This document shows, piece by piece, positions 1 through 8,959 of a stretch of 64,000 bases of DNA; the first letter of the stretch is position 1; each line of letters starts with the position of its first letter. Below the pieces are notes generated by a model, which worked only from the letters and a program-made list of their open reading frames with translations, did not search any database and had not been told where the DNA came from. Position numbers and translations under genes: made by a program. The stretch is from Firmicutes bacterium UBA3572 (GTDB taxonomy: Bacteria; Bacillota; Desulfotomaculia; Desulfotomaculales; Desulforudaceae): assembly GCA_002375985.1 (NCBI GenBank), contig DFNH01000015.1, forward strand, positions 21,650 through 85,649, given 5' to 3'.

Positions 1-93
1 CGTGAGCTTGCGATCGACGCCGCGCAGGAATCCGCCCACGAGCGGCGCCAGTACCAGAGCGGCCAAGCCGATCAACCAGTCAAACCCGCTCAC
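1..93 (-). CDS. echB: Ech hydrogenase membrane subunit EchB, N-terminal fragment
   Basis: The reading frame starts with GTG at 93 and runs off the left edge. Its 31 residues contain LVLAPLVGGFLRGVDRKLT, the conserved N-terminus of NuoH/HycD/EchB-type subunits that anchor the hydrogenase catalytic arm in the membrane. The start overlaps the stop of the upstream gene by GTGA, as expected for translationally coupled subunits of one complex. Only the first helix is visible, so EchB is preferred over HycD/HyfC mainly because the neighbour looks like EchA. Confidence 0.7.
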   Translation of the reverse strand, partial: MSGFDWLIGLAALVLAPLVGGFLRGVDRKLT

Positions 94-2042
94 ACGATCA
101 CCCCCGCGATCAAAGCTGCGAGCAGCACAATCCCGGCCCCGTTGACCCAGGCGTTAAGACTCTTCTCACCGAAGGCTTCGGTCCAGTAAATGCCGCCGGT
201 CTGGGCCGGCACCGGCTGATCGGCAATGGACCGGAAGGTCGGGCCGGCGGCTGGCTGGTTTTCCCCGCACAGGTATACAGGCCGCACTTCTTCCGGACGA
301 ATTTTCACCAACAGGGCCGGCAACACCAGCGCCAGGGCGATAACGACGAACAGGGCCCAGGGCGAAAAGAACCCGTAGGGCGTCGCCAGATGCCAACCCG
401 TCGTATCCAGGGCCGGGCTGTAACCCATGGCCACCACGGTGGGGTTGATCAGTCCAGACACCAGCGGTGCCGCCAGGGCGCTTAAAACCACCGCGCCGGC
501 CAGCAGCGAGAATACCACCAGGTAAGAGCCGGAAAGGCGGGGTTCAGGCCGCGACTCGGCCGACGTGCCCTCCGCGGGCGAAACAACGCTGATCAGCCGC
601 CCGATCCAGCGCACCCAGAACACCACGCCGGCGGCGCTGCCCACGGCCAGGAAGACCACTACCAGCGGATACAGATCGGAGAACGGAGTGGCCGCCGCCT
701 GAAGGCCGGCCCACTTGGTAAACAAGACCCCGAAGGGCACGAACAGGATCACGATCATGCCCAGGATGGCCAGGCCCGAAACCAATGGCAGACGGGTGGT
801 GAGGCCTTCCATATCCTCGATGTCCCGGCTGTGAATGTCCTGTTCCACGATGCCCACCACCAGGAACAACAGGCCCTTGGTCACCGCGTGGAAGATGATC
901 AGGGCCACCGCAGCCGCAATGGCCAGCCCGGTGTTGATCCCGGCCAGGCAGATCACCAGGCCCAGGCTGGAAATGGTGGAGTAGGCCAGCACCCGCTTGG
1001 AAATCCGCTGGCTGATGGCCAGGAGCGAAGTCACCATAAACACGAAGGCGCCGAACACCGCCAACACCGCCGTCAGGTAGGTGCCCTCGTAGGCGGGGGC
1101 GAGGCGCAGCACCAGGTACACGCCGGCCTTGACCATCGTGCTGGAGTGTAGGAGGGCCGAGACCGGGGTAGGCGCCACCATCGCGCCCAAGAGCCAGCGC
1201 TGGAAAGGTACCTGCGCGGCCTTGGTGAAGCCGGCCAGGCAGAACAGGGCCAGCGGCAGCAGCAACACGGAGCCGACGGCGCCCAAACCGGTAATATCCA
1301 GAAGGGATAGCGTTCCGGAAGCTTGGTAAGTGAGGGCCATACCCGTCAGCAGGGCCACCCCGCCGAACAGGTTCATCCACAGTGCCCGCAGCGCCGATTG
1401 TTCGGCTTCCTCCGTCAAATCGTGCCGGATCAGGTGATAACAGCAAAGCGTGGTAAGCTCCCAGAAGAAAAACAGCCACAACAGACTGTTGGCAAACACC
1501 ACCCCGTTCATCGCGCCCAGGAAGCCTACCAGAAAGAAGAAGAAAATGTGCTGCCTGGTGGCGCTCAGCTTGAGGTGCCGTTCGTGGTTCTGCATATAGT
1601 TAAGACCGTAAATCACAATCAGGGCGCCGACCACCGAAATGACCAGGCACATCACCACGGCCAGCAGGTCGATGTACAGCGCCGGCTGAACCTTAAACCC
1701 GGACGGCAACCAGACAAACTTCAAGAGTGTAAACAAGACCAGTTGTAAAGCGCCCAGTCCCAGAACCAGGACGTGCTTGCGCACCACGCCGACGTACACG
1801 AAGTAGGCGAGCAGGACCAGTTCCAAGACCAGGATGATGGTGTCCCAAGAAGCAGCAGGGGTGAGGGTAAGCGGACCGTGCGCCGCAACCTGAAACGTCA
1901 GCAACAGCGAAGCAGCGATCAGCACCGCGCAAGGGAGAATGATCAGGGGTCGCCGCAGTTGTTCGTTCTTAACCGCCAGGCCCGCCAGGGCCGTCGCCAC
2001 CGGAAGCAGGATCAGGATGGCGATCAGGGCTTCTCCAGCCAT
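90..2042 (-). CDS. echA: Ech-type hydrogenase proton-translocating subunit EchA (NuoL/MrpA family)
   Basis: 650 residues, almost wholly hydrophobic with about 16 predicted membrane helices. It belongs to the proton-conducting antiporter-like subunits of complex I and membrane-bound hydrogenases: the conserved proton_antipo_M core lies around residues 130-420, including the WELTTLCCY and GAMVAPTPVSALLHSST segments. The C-terminal YLCGEN stretch before the last helix is typical of EchA. In the complex it would couple ferredoxin-linked H2 production or uptake to ion movement. The following gene (echB) overlaps by 4 bp and the rest of the operon lies beyond the left edge. A formate-hydrogenlyase or Mrp-like role cannot be excluded without the catalytic subunits. 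Confidence 0.75.
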   Translation of the reverse strand: MAGEALIAILILLPVATALAGLAVKNEQLRRPLIILPCAVLIAASLLLTFQVAAHGPLTLTPAASWDTIILVLELVLLAYFVYVGVVRKHVLVLGLGALQLVLFTLLKFVWLPSGFKVQPALYIDLLAVVMCLVISVVGALIVIYGLNYMQNHERHLKLSATRQHIFFFFLVGFLGAMNGVVFANSLLWLFFFWELTTLCCYHLIRHDLTEEAEQSALRALWMNLFGGVALLTGMALTYQASGTLSLLDITGLGAVGSVLLLPLALFCLAGFTKAAQVPFQRWLLGAMVAPTPVSALLHSSTMVKAGVYLVLRLAPAYEGTYLTAVLAVFGAFVFMVTSLLAISQRISKRVLAYSTISSLGLVICLAGINTGLAIAAAVALIIFHAVTKGLLFLVVGIVEQDIHSRDIEDMEGLTTRLPLVSGLAILGMIVILFVPFGVLFTKWAGLQAAATPFSDLYPLVVVFLAVGSAAGVVFWVRWIGRLISVVSPAEGTSAESRPEPRLSGSYLVVFSLLAGAVVLSALAAPLVSGLINPTVVAMGYSPALDTTGWHLATPYGFFSPWALFVVIALALVLPALLVKIRPEEVRPVYLCGENQPAAGPTFRSIADQPVPAQTGGIYWTEAFGEKSLNAWVNGAGIVLLAALIAGVIV

Positions 2043-2140
2043 TATCTCTCTCTACCTCCCATTACTCCCATAAAAATCGGGTTGAACCAGACCGCTTTGG
2101 GGGGGTGCTAGAGTCCCAAGACGACCGCCTCCTCCCGTCC

Positions 2141-2170
2141 TCATTATCTAGTTCGTGAATAATTTTTCAA
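2141..2170 (-). promoter_or_regulatory. Possible promoter of the ech operon
   Basis: On the minus strand TTGAAA and TAATGA are separated by 18 bases about 100 bases upstream of the echA ATG. The match to a sigma-A promoter is moderate and the start site is unproven. A pair of 22-bp direct repeats lies just upstream. Confidence 0.35.
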
Positions 2171-2223
2171 AATAATCAGCAAGTTAATTCGAAAAAATAA
2201 AAGGCGAAGCCCAGCAGAAAACT

Positions 2224-2267
2224 TAATGCCAATATTTTATCTTTTTAATGCCAACATTTTATCTTTT
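2224..2267. repeat. 22-bp tandem direct repeat upstream of echA
   Basis: TAATGCCAATATTTTATCTT and TAATGCCAACATTTTATCTT follow each other with one mismatch, in an AT-rich spacer between the DUF362 pseudogene and echA. The position upstream of a candidate ech promoter would suit a regulator binding twice, but nothing identifies the regulator. Confidence 0.6.
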
Positions 2268-2312
2268 CGCTCCTGCCAAGTCAAGCTTTCTTACAGCCGA
2301 AATCGAGCAGAT

Positions 2313-3431
2313 TTATTTCACCTTGACCAGGCGGTATGCCCGGCGGCCCAAGCCCACTTTCTCTCCGTACTCTAACTGGCGGTTCCAGTCCACGTTGGGG
2401 AACAGCGCCCGAAATTTGTCGGGACTGTCTTCATGGCCAGCCAACCGGGAGGCGCTGAGGCCACGCTCCCTGTTCACCAGGTCCACACAGGCCTGATCCA
2501 GGGCTATCGGGTCCAGAGAGGCCAGGACACCGATATCCCTTACGATCGGGGCATCGCTCCAACTGCAGCAGTCGCAGTCTGGAGTAACGTTGTTCAGGAA
2601 GGTGATGAAGGCGGCCTTGCCCGCCTTATCCTTTAAAACGCCGTACGCGTACTCGACAATCTTTTCCTGGATCACGTCCGGCTCGGTCTTCCAATTGATG
2701 GCGATGGCCCCGTGGGTGCAGGTCACCGTACACTCCCCGCAGCCCAGGCATTTTTCTTGATCAATCACCACCCGGCAGGTCGGGCTGCTCCCAGGTCAGG
2801 GTGATGGCCTCCGCCGGACACCAGCACCGGCACCGGGCGCAACCCTGGCATTTCTCCCGGATCCACCGCGGGCCGCCCGTCCGAGTGCATCATCTGTTTG
2901 CCGCTGCGGGAGCCCAACCCCATACCAACATTCTTCAGCACGCCGCCGAAACCGGTGGCCACGTGCCCCTGAAATGGGATACCACCAGCAGAGCATCGGC
3001 GTGGCAAGCGGCGCTCGCAATCTTCACCGTCCGAAAGTGCTTCAGGTTTACGGCCACCTCCACGTAGTCCTTGCCGGTAAGGCCGTCGGCAATCACCACG
3101 GGGGCCCCGGTCACCGCAAAGTCAAAACCGTGCAGCACCGCCGTTTCCAGGTGATCGACCGCGTTGGACCGCCCCCCCACGTACAGCGTGTTGGCGTCGT
3201 TGAGAAACGGCTTGCCCCCGACTTGCGCACCAGGTCCACCAGCCGCCGCACGTACTGGGGCCGCAAAAAGGCGGTGTTGCCCCGCTCGCCGAAGTGTACC
3301 TTGAGCGCCACCAGGTCGCCCTTGGCCACAATGCCGCCCAGACCCGCCCGCCGGTACAACTTGGTCAGTTTATCCAGCAGGTTTTGCTTTTCATTGGCAC
3401 GCATATCGGCGAAGTAAACGGGTGCCGCCAC
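2313..3431 (-). pseudogene. DUF362 / 4Fe-4S ferredoxin-type protein, broken by four frameshifts
   Basis: Together the frames give a nearly full-length (about 370 residue) DUF362 protein. The N-terminal part (VALKVHFGERGNTAFLRP) starts at 3431; the middle part contains GRSNAVDHLETA and ADGLTGKDYVEV; then GFGGVLKNVGMGLGSRSG; the C-terminal part ends at 2313 with an intact 4Fe-4S motif CLGCGECTVTC. The frame changes near 3215-3219 (a run of five C), near 2965, near 2855-2862 and near 2771-2780. The first bipartite Cys motif (EKCQGCARC) is readable only after a shift. Neighbouring genes are intact, so gene decay is more likely than general sequencing error, although homopolymer miscalls could explain some shifts. 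The original role is unknown; relatives are thought to be iron-sulfur redox proteins. Confidence 0.85.
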
Positions 3432-3541
3432 ACATTTACCCCCTCATATACTTTAATTATTCTGCGTCCACCCGCCAAAAACCTTGTACCCTTGACAAGA
3501 ATTTCGGTGGGGTCTTAACTTGCCGGCAGCCCACGGAAATA

Positions 3542-3619
3542 GGGACTGGCTCATTTTTTGAGAAGAAAATAACCTCGCGGTTTGGGAACAACTACCATCT
3601 CAAAAAATGTGCCTGTCCC
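3542..3619. repeat. REP-like imperfect inverted repeat (GGGAC-GGC-TTTTTTGAG type)
   Basis: Left arm GGGACTGGCTCATTTTTTGA at 3542 and its near-perfect inverted partner ending at 3619 differ at two positions over 22 bases and are separated by 34 bases. Related elements occur at 12779-12857 and 20995-21205. Dispersed palindromes of this type in Firmicutes resemble REP sequences mobilised by RAYT (TnpA_REP) transposases; no such transposase gene lies in the window. Confidence 0.65.
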
Positions 3620-3705
3620 CATTTCTGGCTCGTCTGTGGATAAAACAGGGCGGACCCGGAGGGGTCCGCCGCACCTGAGGGGGTTAAGCCAACTTGGTAA
3701 ACCGA

Positions 3706-4611
3706 TTAGCGGGCGTAGGCAAAACGAAAGGCGCCGAGGTCCCGGGCGACCGGCAAGGTGTGCAAAAAGCGGTTGGTCACCCAGGGCTCGAAGAAGAAAA
3801 GCGCGCCCCAGGACGGATCCTCCCCCGCCAGCGCCGCCTGGGCGGCCCGTATCGATTCCAGGCTGGCCGGCCGGTTGATCCATCCGTTCAGTACCGGCTC
3901 GAACTGGTAACGGCCGTTTACGACCTCGTAAACTACGCCGGCGATGCTGTTGGGGAAAAGCGGCGAGCGGACCCGATTGAGCACCACGGCCCCCACGGCC
4001 ACCTTGACCAGGAACGGCTGGCAGTCGGCCTCGGCGGTGATGAGCCGGGCCAGGAGATCAAGATCCCGGCTGGAAACCGCCCAGCGGCTGGGTGCCGCGC
4101 CCGAGAGTCCCGCCGGAATGGTCAGCACCTGCCCGGGGCGAACCTCGGTCTGGGTAAGGCCGTTCGCCCGCATCAGATCCCGATAGGATATTCCGTAACG
4201 CTGGGCAATCTTAAACAAGCTGTCGCCCGCACGGACCACATAAGTCTGACCCGAACCCGGGATAATCAACACCTGTCCGGGGCGAATCTCGGTCCGCGTA
4301 AGGCCGTTGACCCGCATCAGGTGCTGGTAAGAGATCCCGTAACGCGTGGCGATCTTGAAGAGGCTGTCGCCGGCCCGGACCGTGTAGGTGCCGGCTCCCG
4401 GGATGGTCAGTCTCTGGCCCGGCAGGATCAAGGTCCGGTTGCCCAGGCCGTTGGCCGCCTGCAAGACCTGCGGGGTCGTGCCAAAATGCTGTGCAATTTT
4501 AAACAGGGAATCGCCTGGTTGTACCGTGTAGGTAGCCGCGAAAGCGGCACTGGCGGAAAAGAGAAGCAGAATACAAGCGCCGACAGCGGTCTGGAAAACG
4601 CGAAAAACCAT
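3706..4611 (-). CDS. Cell-wall hydrolase with three LysM domains and a SleB-type (Hydrolase_2) domain
   Basis: 301 residues starting at the ATG at 4611, chosen because GGAGGT sits four bases upstream. A signal peptide (about 1-25, ending FAA) is followed by three LysM repeats at roughly 27-70, 74-118 and 122-166, each containing GDSLFKIA and ending in a GQ(V/R)L(T/I)IPG-like segment. The C-terminal 120 residues are a SleB/CwlJ hydrolase domain (LARLITAEADCQPFLVKVAVGAVVLNRV split over residues 180-210, with a conserved Glu). The product would bind peptidoglycan outside the membrane and cleave it, most likely spore cortex or vegetative wall. It stands alone, with no GerQ or YpeB partner beside it. 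The near-identical LysM units also form DNA repeats. Confidence 0.9.
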   Translation of the reverse strand: MVFRVFQTAVGACILLLFSASAAFAATYTVQPGDSLFKIAQHFGTTPQVLQAANGLGNRTLILPGQRLTIPGAGTYTVRAGDSLFKIATRYGISYQHLMRVNGLTRTEIRPGQVLIIPGSGQTYVVRAGDSLFKIAQRYGISYRDLMRANGLTQTEVRPGQVLTIPAGLSGAAPSRWAVSSRDLDLLARLITAEADCQPFLVKVAVGAVVLNRVRSPLFPNSIAGVVYEVVNGRYQFEPVLNGWINRPASLESIRAAQAALAGEDPSWGALFFFEPWVTNRFLHTLPVARDLGAFRFAYAR

Positions 4612-4808
4612 GGTTACCTCCACAAACCAGCCACCGCGGGGTTAACACGGCGGGGCGCAGGGCGGCACGTCCTTTTTCCATCACCTCCCGATGTTTACGG
4701 CCGAAATCCATATTTCCCCTGTATCCCCTATTTACCCAGCGATTCGGCTGTTTTTCGCCATTATACCTTAGCTTCTTCCGTTTTCCAGCCCGTAAATGTT
4801 GGCAAAGC

Positions 4809-5213
4809 CTAGGGTCCGTTGCCTGTCCTTCCTTTTAACACCAGGGCCAAGAGCCCGTCGACTGCCTGGGCGGCGTTGGCCGACAACCGCGCGATGTCTT
4901 CCGGACCGGCGCGGTCTACGTGCAGTCCGGCCACCACCACCACCGCCTGATTCAGCTCCCGGGCCAGACGCGCCGCGGCCGGCCGGGCCACTTCGTCGTC
5001 CTTATGGCCGAGTACCGGCAACACGGCGACGTTGCAACTGATCCGCTCCGGGTTCTCCAGGCTCGGTCGCGGCAGCCCCAGCGCCACCGCTCCCACGTGC
5101 GGCCGCTCCCCGCCCAGGATTTCCACGATCACCCCGTCCGGCGTCACCGTAGCCGCCGCCCGGACCAGGAATCGACCCTTGCCGGCTTCTGCCTCCACCC
5201 GGCGCAAATCCAT
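4809..5213 (-). CDS. Prenylated-flavin chaperone LpdD-like protein
   Basis: 134 residues starting at the ATG at 5213 (MDLRRVEAEAGKGRF); the open frame extends upstream but without family similarity. ILGGERPHVGAVALGLPRPS, VLPVLGHKDDEVARPAAARL and VVVVAGLHVDRAGPEDI match the small family annotated as LpdD-like, after the accessory subunit of gallate decarboxylase thought to help prenyl-FMN loading of UbiD enzymes. The assignment is from memory of the family. No ubiD or ubiX lies in the window, but the futalosine menaquinone genes at 9.7-15.4 kb imply a UbiD/UbiX-like decarboxylation step elsewhere, so a link is possible but unproven. Confidence 0.55.
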   Translation of the reverse strand: MDLRRVEAEAGKGRFLVRAAATVTPDGVIVEILGGERPHVGAVALGLPRPSLENPERISCNVAVLPVLGHKDDEVARPAAARLARELNQAVVVVAGLHVDRAGPEDIARLSANAAQAVDGLLALVLKGRTGNGP

Positions 5214-5328
5214 TCTGTTTCCAGCCCCCAACAATCGCAAATCATAAATATTATAGAAGGCACATGGGTATGTTAATCGGTGTCCGTAATATGGAAACAC
5301 TTCACCACTCAAGGAGGGGATCAGACCA

Positions 5329-5553
5329 ATGACCATCGGTCAAAAAATGCACCAGTGCCTGGCCAGCCTCCAGAGCGCGGCCGGCGACCTAAAGAGTTTC
5401 GCCCTGGACACCCAGGACCAAAACGCCAAAAAGATGTTCTCGGACTACGCCAACCAGCTTGAGAACATCGCGCAGGGCCTGCGCGGGCGTGTTAACTACA
5501 TCGAACGGGAGGAGCCCCAGTACAAGGTGCTCGACCCCCAGCAGCAACAATAG
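5329..5553 (+). CDS. DUF1657 domain protein
   Basis: 74 residues, MTIGQKMHQCLASLQ through a charged helical region to EREEPQYKVLDPQQQQ. Length and the QDQNAKKMF and REEPQYK motifs are typical of DUF1657, small helical proteins restricted mainly to spore-forming Firmicutes and often near spoVA-type genes. A strong Shine-Dalgarno AAGGAGGGGA lies at 5309-5318. Function is unknown; the family suggests a spore-related role. It is divergent from the LpdD-like gene and is followed by a strong hairpin. Confidence 0.85.
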   Translation: MTIGQKMHQCLASLQSAAGDLKSFALDTQDQNAKKMFSDYANQLENIAQGLRGRVNYIEREEPQYKVLDPQQQQ

Positions 5554-5565
5554 TCGCACGCAAAC

Positions 5566-5586
5566 AGGGCGCCCCCACGGCGCCCT
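5566..5586. terminator. Bidirectional hairpin between DUF1657 and selB
   Basis: AGGGCGCC and GGCGCCCT form a perfect 8-bp stem with a five-base loop, followed on the plus strand by ATGGTTTT. It lies between two convergent genes and overlaps the selB stop, so it may stop transcription from DUF1657 and perhaps from selB. Confidence 0.65.
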
Positions 5587-7492
5587 ATGGTTTTACCAGT
5601 ACGCGCAGATCACCCACCCGCCTGGTGAACCGCTTCCGGTCAAAGTACGTTAACAACGGCAGGACGTACCGGCGCGAAGAACCCAGGAGATCACGGGCCT
5701 CACCCACGGACAACTCGCCGTGCTCCCGGAGAAAATCCCGAATCCGGTTCCGGGCCTCCTCCACCGCTTCCGCGTGAAAGCACCACTCCTCGTCCACCCG
5801 CACCAGCTTCCCGTGACGAATCAGGTAGTGCAGGTATTCCTGCCCTTCGGCCTCTCCGAGCTCCAGTTTTGCGCACACCTGGGCCACCGTAGGCGGCTGC
5901 ATGCCGCCTTCGCGGAAGGCCGTTTCCATTCTATCCAGCAGTTGGCGCGTCTTTTCCGGCAGTTCCTCCGTACTGAATTCCTTAAGCGCCACGTTCTGGG
6001 AATACAGCGTAATCAGCCCTTTGGCGGCCAGGGACTGCAGCAAAACCTGGAACTTGCCGGGGTTAAAAACCGCAAAGGACCGCGACCGCAGCTCCTCTTT
6101 CGGATAACCCTCCCGCAGCGGGTAGCGGCGGTGGTAGTCCTGAAGCGCGCCCAAAACGGTGCGCTTCCACTGCTCGAAATGCTCGGCGTGCGCCACCTGT
6201 ACTCCGTCGGCCAGGCGCACCAACACACCCCGGCCTTCCAGCTCGTTCACCGCCGCCTGCACCCTGTCCGGATCGAGCCCGGTGGCCGCGGCAAGGTCTT
6301 CCGCGCTCTGGGGCGCTTCAATTCTCCGGCTAGCCTCTTCTACCAGTTCGTGCGGGGTGCCTTTCTCCAGGATGGCCAGCCTTTCGAGCACGGCGCTTTG
6401 AAACCGCTTGTGGCGCGGTGGGTTGGGGTCCACCACCCGTCCGCCGCCGATGGTGTGCATGGGCGAGTAGGAGCGGATGACAAACCGGTCACCCTTGCCG
6501 GCAATGGTTTCGGTCTCCAGGTACAACTGGGCGTAGCATTCCTGTCCCGGTTCAAGTTCATCCCGGTCCAACAACAGCACCCGGCTCATGATCTCGGCCG
6601 CCCCGAGGTGCAGGCGGATCCGCGTCCGGTTTTTCAGCGCCCGCGGCGCGCCCGACAGCAACAAAAGCCGCACATCCAGGCGGCGCGTTGGTGTAAACGC
6701 CCCCACGGTGGTGACCACGTCGCCGCGCCTGATGTCCGACACGTCCACCCCGGCCAGGTTCACCGCCACCCGTTGTCCGGCACCCGCCTGCTGTACCTTC
6801 TGCTTGTGGGTCTGCAGGGAGCGTACCCGGGCCGGACGCCGGTGGGGCATGATTTCGACGGCTTCCCCCACCCTCAAGGTGCCGGACGCCAGGGTGCCGG
6901 TGACAACCGTCCCGAACCCGACCACGGTAAACACCCGGTCCACGGGGAGGCGCGCCGCCCCCGCCGCCGTGCGTGCAGGTAGTTCGGCGGTGCAAGCAGT
7001 GATGGTTTCCAATAGTTCCGGCAGGCCGGCACCGGTCACCGCCGAAACCTTGCAGACCGGCGCCCCTTCCAGCACCGTGCCGGCCAGAAACTCACGCAGT
7101 TCTTCCTCCACCAACTCCAACCAGTCGGCCTCCACCAGGTCGATCTTGCTCAGCACCACGATCCCGCGTTCAATCCCCAAAAGCTGGATGATGTCCAGGT
7201 GCTCCCGGGTCTGGGGCATGACCCCTTCGTCGGCCGCGATCACCAGCAGCACCAGGTCGATACCGCCGATGCCGGCCAACATGTGCTTGACGAATTTTTC
7301 GTGTCCGGGAACGTCTATGACGCCGGCGCGACGGCCGTCGGGTAGGTCCAGGTGGGCGAAACCCAATTCAATGGAGATGCCCCGCTCCTTTTCCTCCCGG
7401 AGCCGGTCCGTATCGATCCCGGTGAGCGCCTTGATGAGAGCCGTCTTGCCGTGGTCGACGTGACCCGCCGTCCCGATGACCAGGTACCTCAT
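5585..7492 (-). CDS. selB: Selenocysteine-specific translation elongation factor SelB
   Basis: 635 residues, the normal SelB length. The G domain starts at once (GTAGHVDHGKT, residues 7-17), with the switch region KERGISIELGFA and the DVPGHEKFVKHML motif. Domains 2 and 3 follow (about 175-350), then the C-terminal winged-helix domains that read the SECIS hairpin (about 380-635). SelB delivers Sec-tRNA to the ribosome at UGA codons. Its start overlaps the selA stop by ATGA, so the two are one operon. No selD, selC or obvious selenoprotein gene is in the window; these would have to lie elsewhere. Confidence 0.97.
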   Translation of the reverse strand: MRYLVIGTAGHVDHGKTALIKALTGIDTDRLREEKERGISIELGFAHLDLPDGRRAGVIDVPGHEKFVKHMLAGIGGIDLVLLVIAADEGVMPQTREHLDIIQLLGIERGIVVLSKIDLVEADWLELVEEELREFLAGTVLEGAPVCKVSAVTGAGLPELLETITACTAELPARTAAGAARLPVDRVFTVVGFGTVVTGTLASGTLRVGEAVEIMPHRRPARVRSLQTHKQKVQQAGAGQRVAVNLAGVDVSDIRRGDVVTTVGAFTPTRRLDVRLLLLSGAPRALKNRTRIRLHLGAAEIMSRVLLLDRDELEPGQECYAQLYLETETIAGKGDRFVIRSYSPMHTIGGGRVVDPNPPRHKRFQSAVLERLAILEKGTPHELVEEASRRIEAPQSAEDLAAATGLDPDRVQAAVNELEGRGVLVRLADGVQVAHAEHFEQWKRTVLGALQDYHRRYPLREGYPKEELRSRSFAVFNPGKFQVLLQSLAAKGLITLYSQNVALKEFSTEELPEKTRQLLDRMETAFREGGMQPPTVAQVCAKLELGEAEGQEYLHYLIRHGKLVRVDEEWCFHAEAVEEARNRIRDFLREHGELSVGEARDLLGSSRRYVLPLLTYFDRKRFTRRVGDLRVLVKP

Positions 7493-8913
7493 CCGCCCAC
7501 CCCCAGCGCCTGGCGCAGGGCCCGGGCCAGCGCTTCATAGTCGCCGGGAAAGATGGTCCGCGGGTCCAGGCAGAAGGTGTCGTCGTGCACCCGGCCGACC
7601 ACCGCCGGGTCTTGCGCGCGGAGCCGGTCTACCAGATCTTGAACGGCCAGCCCCTCCGGCCGCACCGTAACCAGGAAGGTCGGCGGCGCGGCGGTGGGTA
7701 GCGCGCCCCCGCCCACCTGCGAAACGTCCGCCGTCACTCCGACTGCGGCCCGCCCGTCCAGGGCGCCGCGCAGCAGGTCGGCCAGCTGCTTGGCCGCGGC
7801 CTCCAGGGCGCCGGTGTCTGCGGTCAGCATCCGCAGGGTCGGAATCCGCTCCAGGGCCTTTTCGGGCTCCAGGTACTCGCGTAAGGTCGCCTCCAGCGCG
7901 GCCAGGGTCATCTTGTCCACCCGCACCGCCCGGGTAAGCGGATTCTTCTTCATTCGGTCCACCAGTTCGCGGCGCCCGATGATGATGCCGGCCTGCGGCC
8001 CGCCCAACAGTTTATCGCCGCTAAAAGTAACCACGTCCACCCCGGCGGCCAGCGTCTCCTGCACCGTCGGCTCGTACGGATAGCCGTACCGGGTGAGGTC
8101 CACCAAAAAGCCGCTCCCCAGATCGGACATCACCGGCAACCCGTATTCGGCCCCCAGAGCCACCAGTTCCGAAAGGCTGACCTCCTTGGTGAAGCCCACG
8201 ATACGGTAATTCGACGCGTGGACGTGCAACAGCAGGGCCGTTTCGGGGCGAATCGCCTCCCGGTAATCGCGGAGGTGCGTCTTGTTGGTGGCCCCCACCT
8301 CTACCAGCCGGGCACCGCTCTGGGCCATCACCTCGGGGATCCGAAAAGACCCGCCGATCTCCACCAATTGCCCCCGCGAAACGACCACCTCCCGCCCTGC
8401 GGCCAAGGTGCCCAAAGCCAACAGCACGGCCGCAGCGTTGTTGTTTACCACCAGCGAAGCTTCCGCCCCGGTCAGTTGACGCAACAGGTCGTCCACCAGC
8501 GCGTAGCGGGAACCACGCCGCCCGGTGGCCAGGTCGAACTCCAGGTTGGTGTAACCGGCGGCCGCCATATCCACCGCCTGCCGCGCCCGCTCCGAAAGCA
8601 CGGCCCGGCCCAGGTTCGTGTGCAGCACCACGCCGGTCGCGTTGATCACCCGCCGCAGCGCGGGCCGTGCCTTCTCGGTCACCGCCGTTACCGCCTCGGC
8701 GACGATCAAGGGCACCATTTCCTCCCGCGCAGCCGGCACCTTTTCCGGGTCCGCGGTGATTTTTTCCCGCCACCGCGCCATCACTTCCCGAACCGCGGCG
8801 ACCACCAGCATCCGCGGGTGCGTCGAAAGCAGCGTCTCCATCGCCGGTTCCCGCAGTAACTGGTCCACCTGGGGCAGGTTGCGCAAACGTTCTCCCGGAT
8901 CCGCAGACGTCAA
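7489..8913 (-). CDS. selA: L-seryl-tRNA(Sec) selenium transferase SelA
   Basis: 474 residues, full length. PLP-dependent fold: N-terminal helical domain with the VINATGVVLHTNLGRA motif (around residue 88), GGSFRIPEVMAQSGA and SDLGSGFLVDL in the core, and TFSGDKLLGGPQAGIIIGR carrying the catalytic lysine near residue 300. It converts Ser-tRNA(Sec) to Sec-tRNA(Sec) with selenophosphate. It overlaps selB by 4 bp and follows the DUF4198 gene by 46 bases. Confidence 0.97.
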   Translation of the reverse strand: MTSADPGERLRNLPQVDQLLREPAMETLLSTHPRMLVVAAVREVMARWREKITADPEKVPAAREEMVPLIVAEAVTAVTEKARPALRRVINATGVVLHTNLGRAVLSERARQAVDMAAAGYTNLEFDLATGRRGSRYALVDDLLRQLTGAEASLVVNNNAAAVLLALGTLAAGREVVVSRGQLVEIGGSFRIPEVMAQSGARLVEVGATNKTHLRDYREAIRPETALLLHVHASNYRIVGFTKEVSLSELVALGAEYGLPVMSDLGSGFLVDLTRYGYPYEPTVQETLAAGVDVVTFSGDKLLGGPQAGIIIGRRELVDRMKKNPLTRAVRVDKMTLAALEATLREYLEPEKALERIPTLRMLTADTGALEAAAKQLADLLRGALDGRAAVGVTADVSQVGGGALPTAAPPTFLVTVRPEGLAVQDLVDRLRAQDPAVVGRVHDDTFCLDPRTIFPGDYEALARALRQALGVGG

Positions 8914-8959
8914 TCAAACCAACCTCCCGTCGAAAGCAAAATCCCTGCCTCCCAAGGTC

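Noticed and set aside
4080..4520. Regular repeats suggesting a CRISPR or minisatellite
   Set aside because: They are the coding repeats of three LysM domains in the cell-wall hydrolase.
5720..6982. Long open frame antisense to selB, and many similar long frames opposite GC-rich genes
   Set aside because: Proline/arginine/glycine-rich sequences without domains, lying exactly opposite well-supported genes; they follow from codon bias on the real strand.
7489..8959. tRNA-Sec gene beside selA
   Set aside because: The short gaps around selA and selB were read on both strands and contain no cloverleaf; no tRNA was recognised anywhere in the window.
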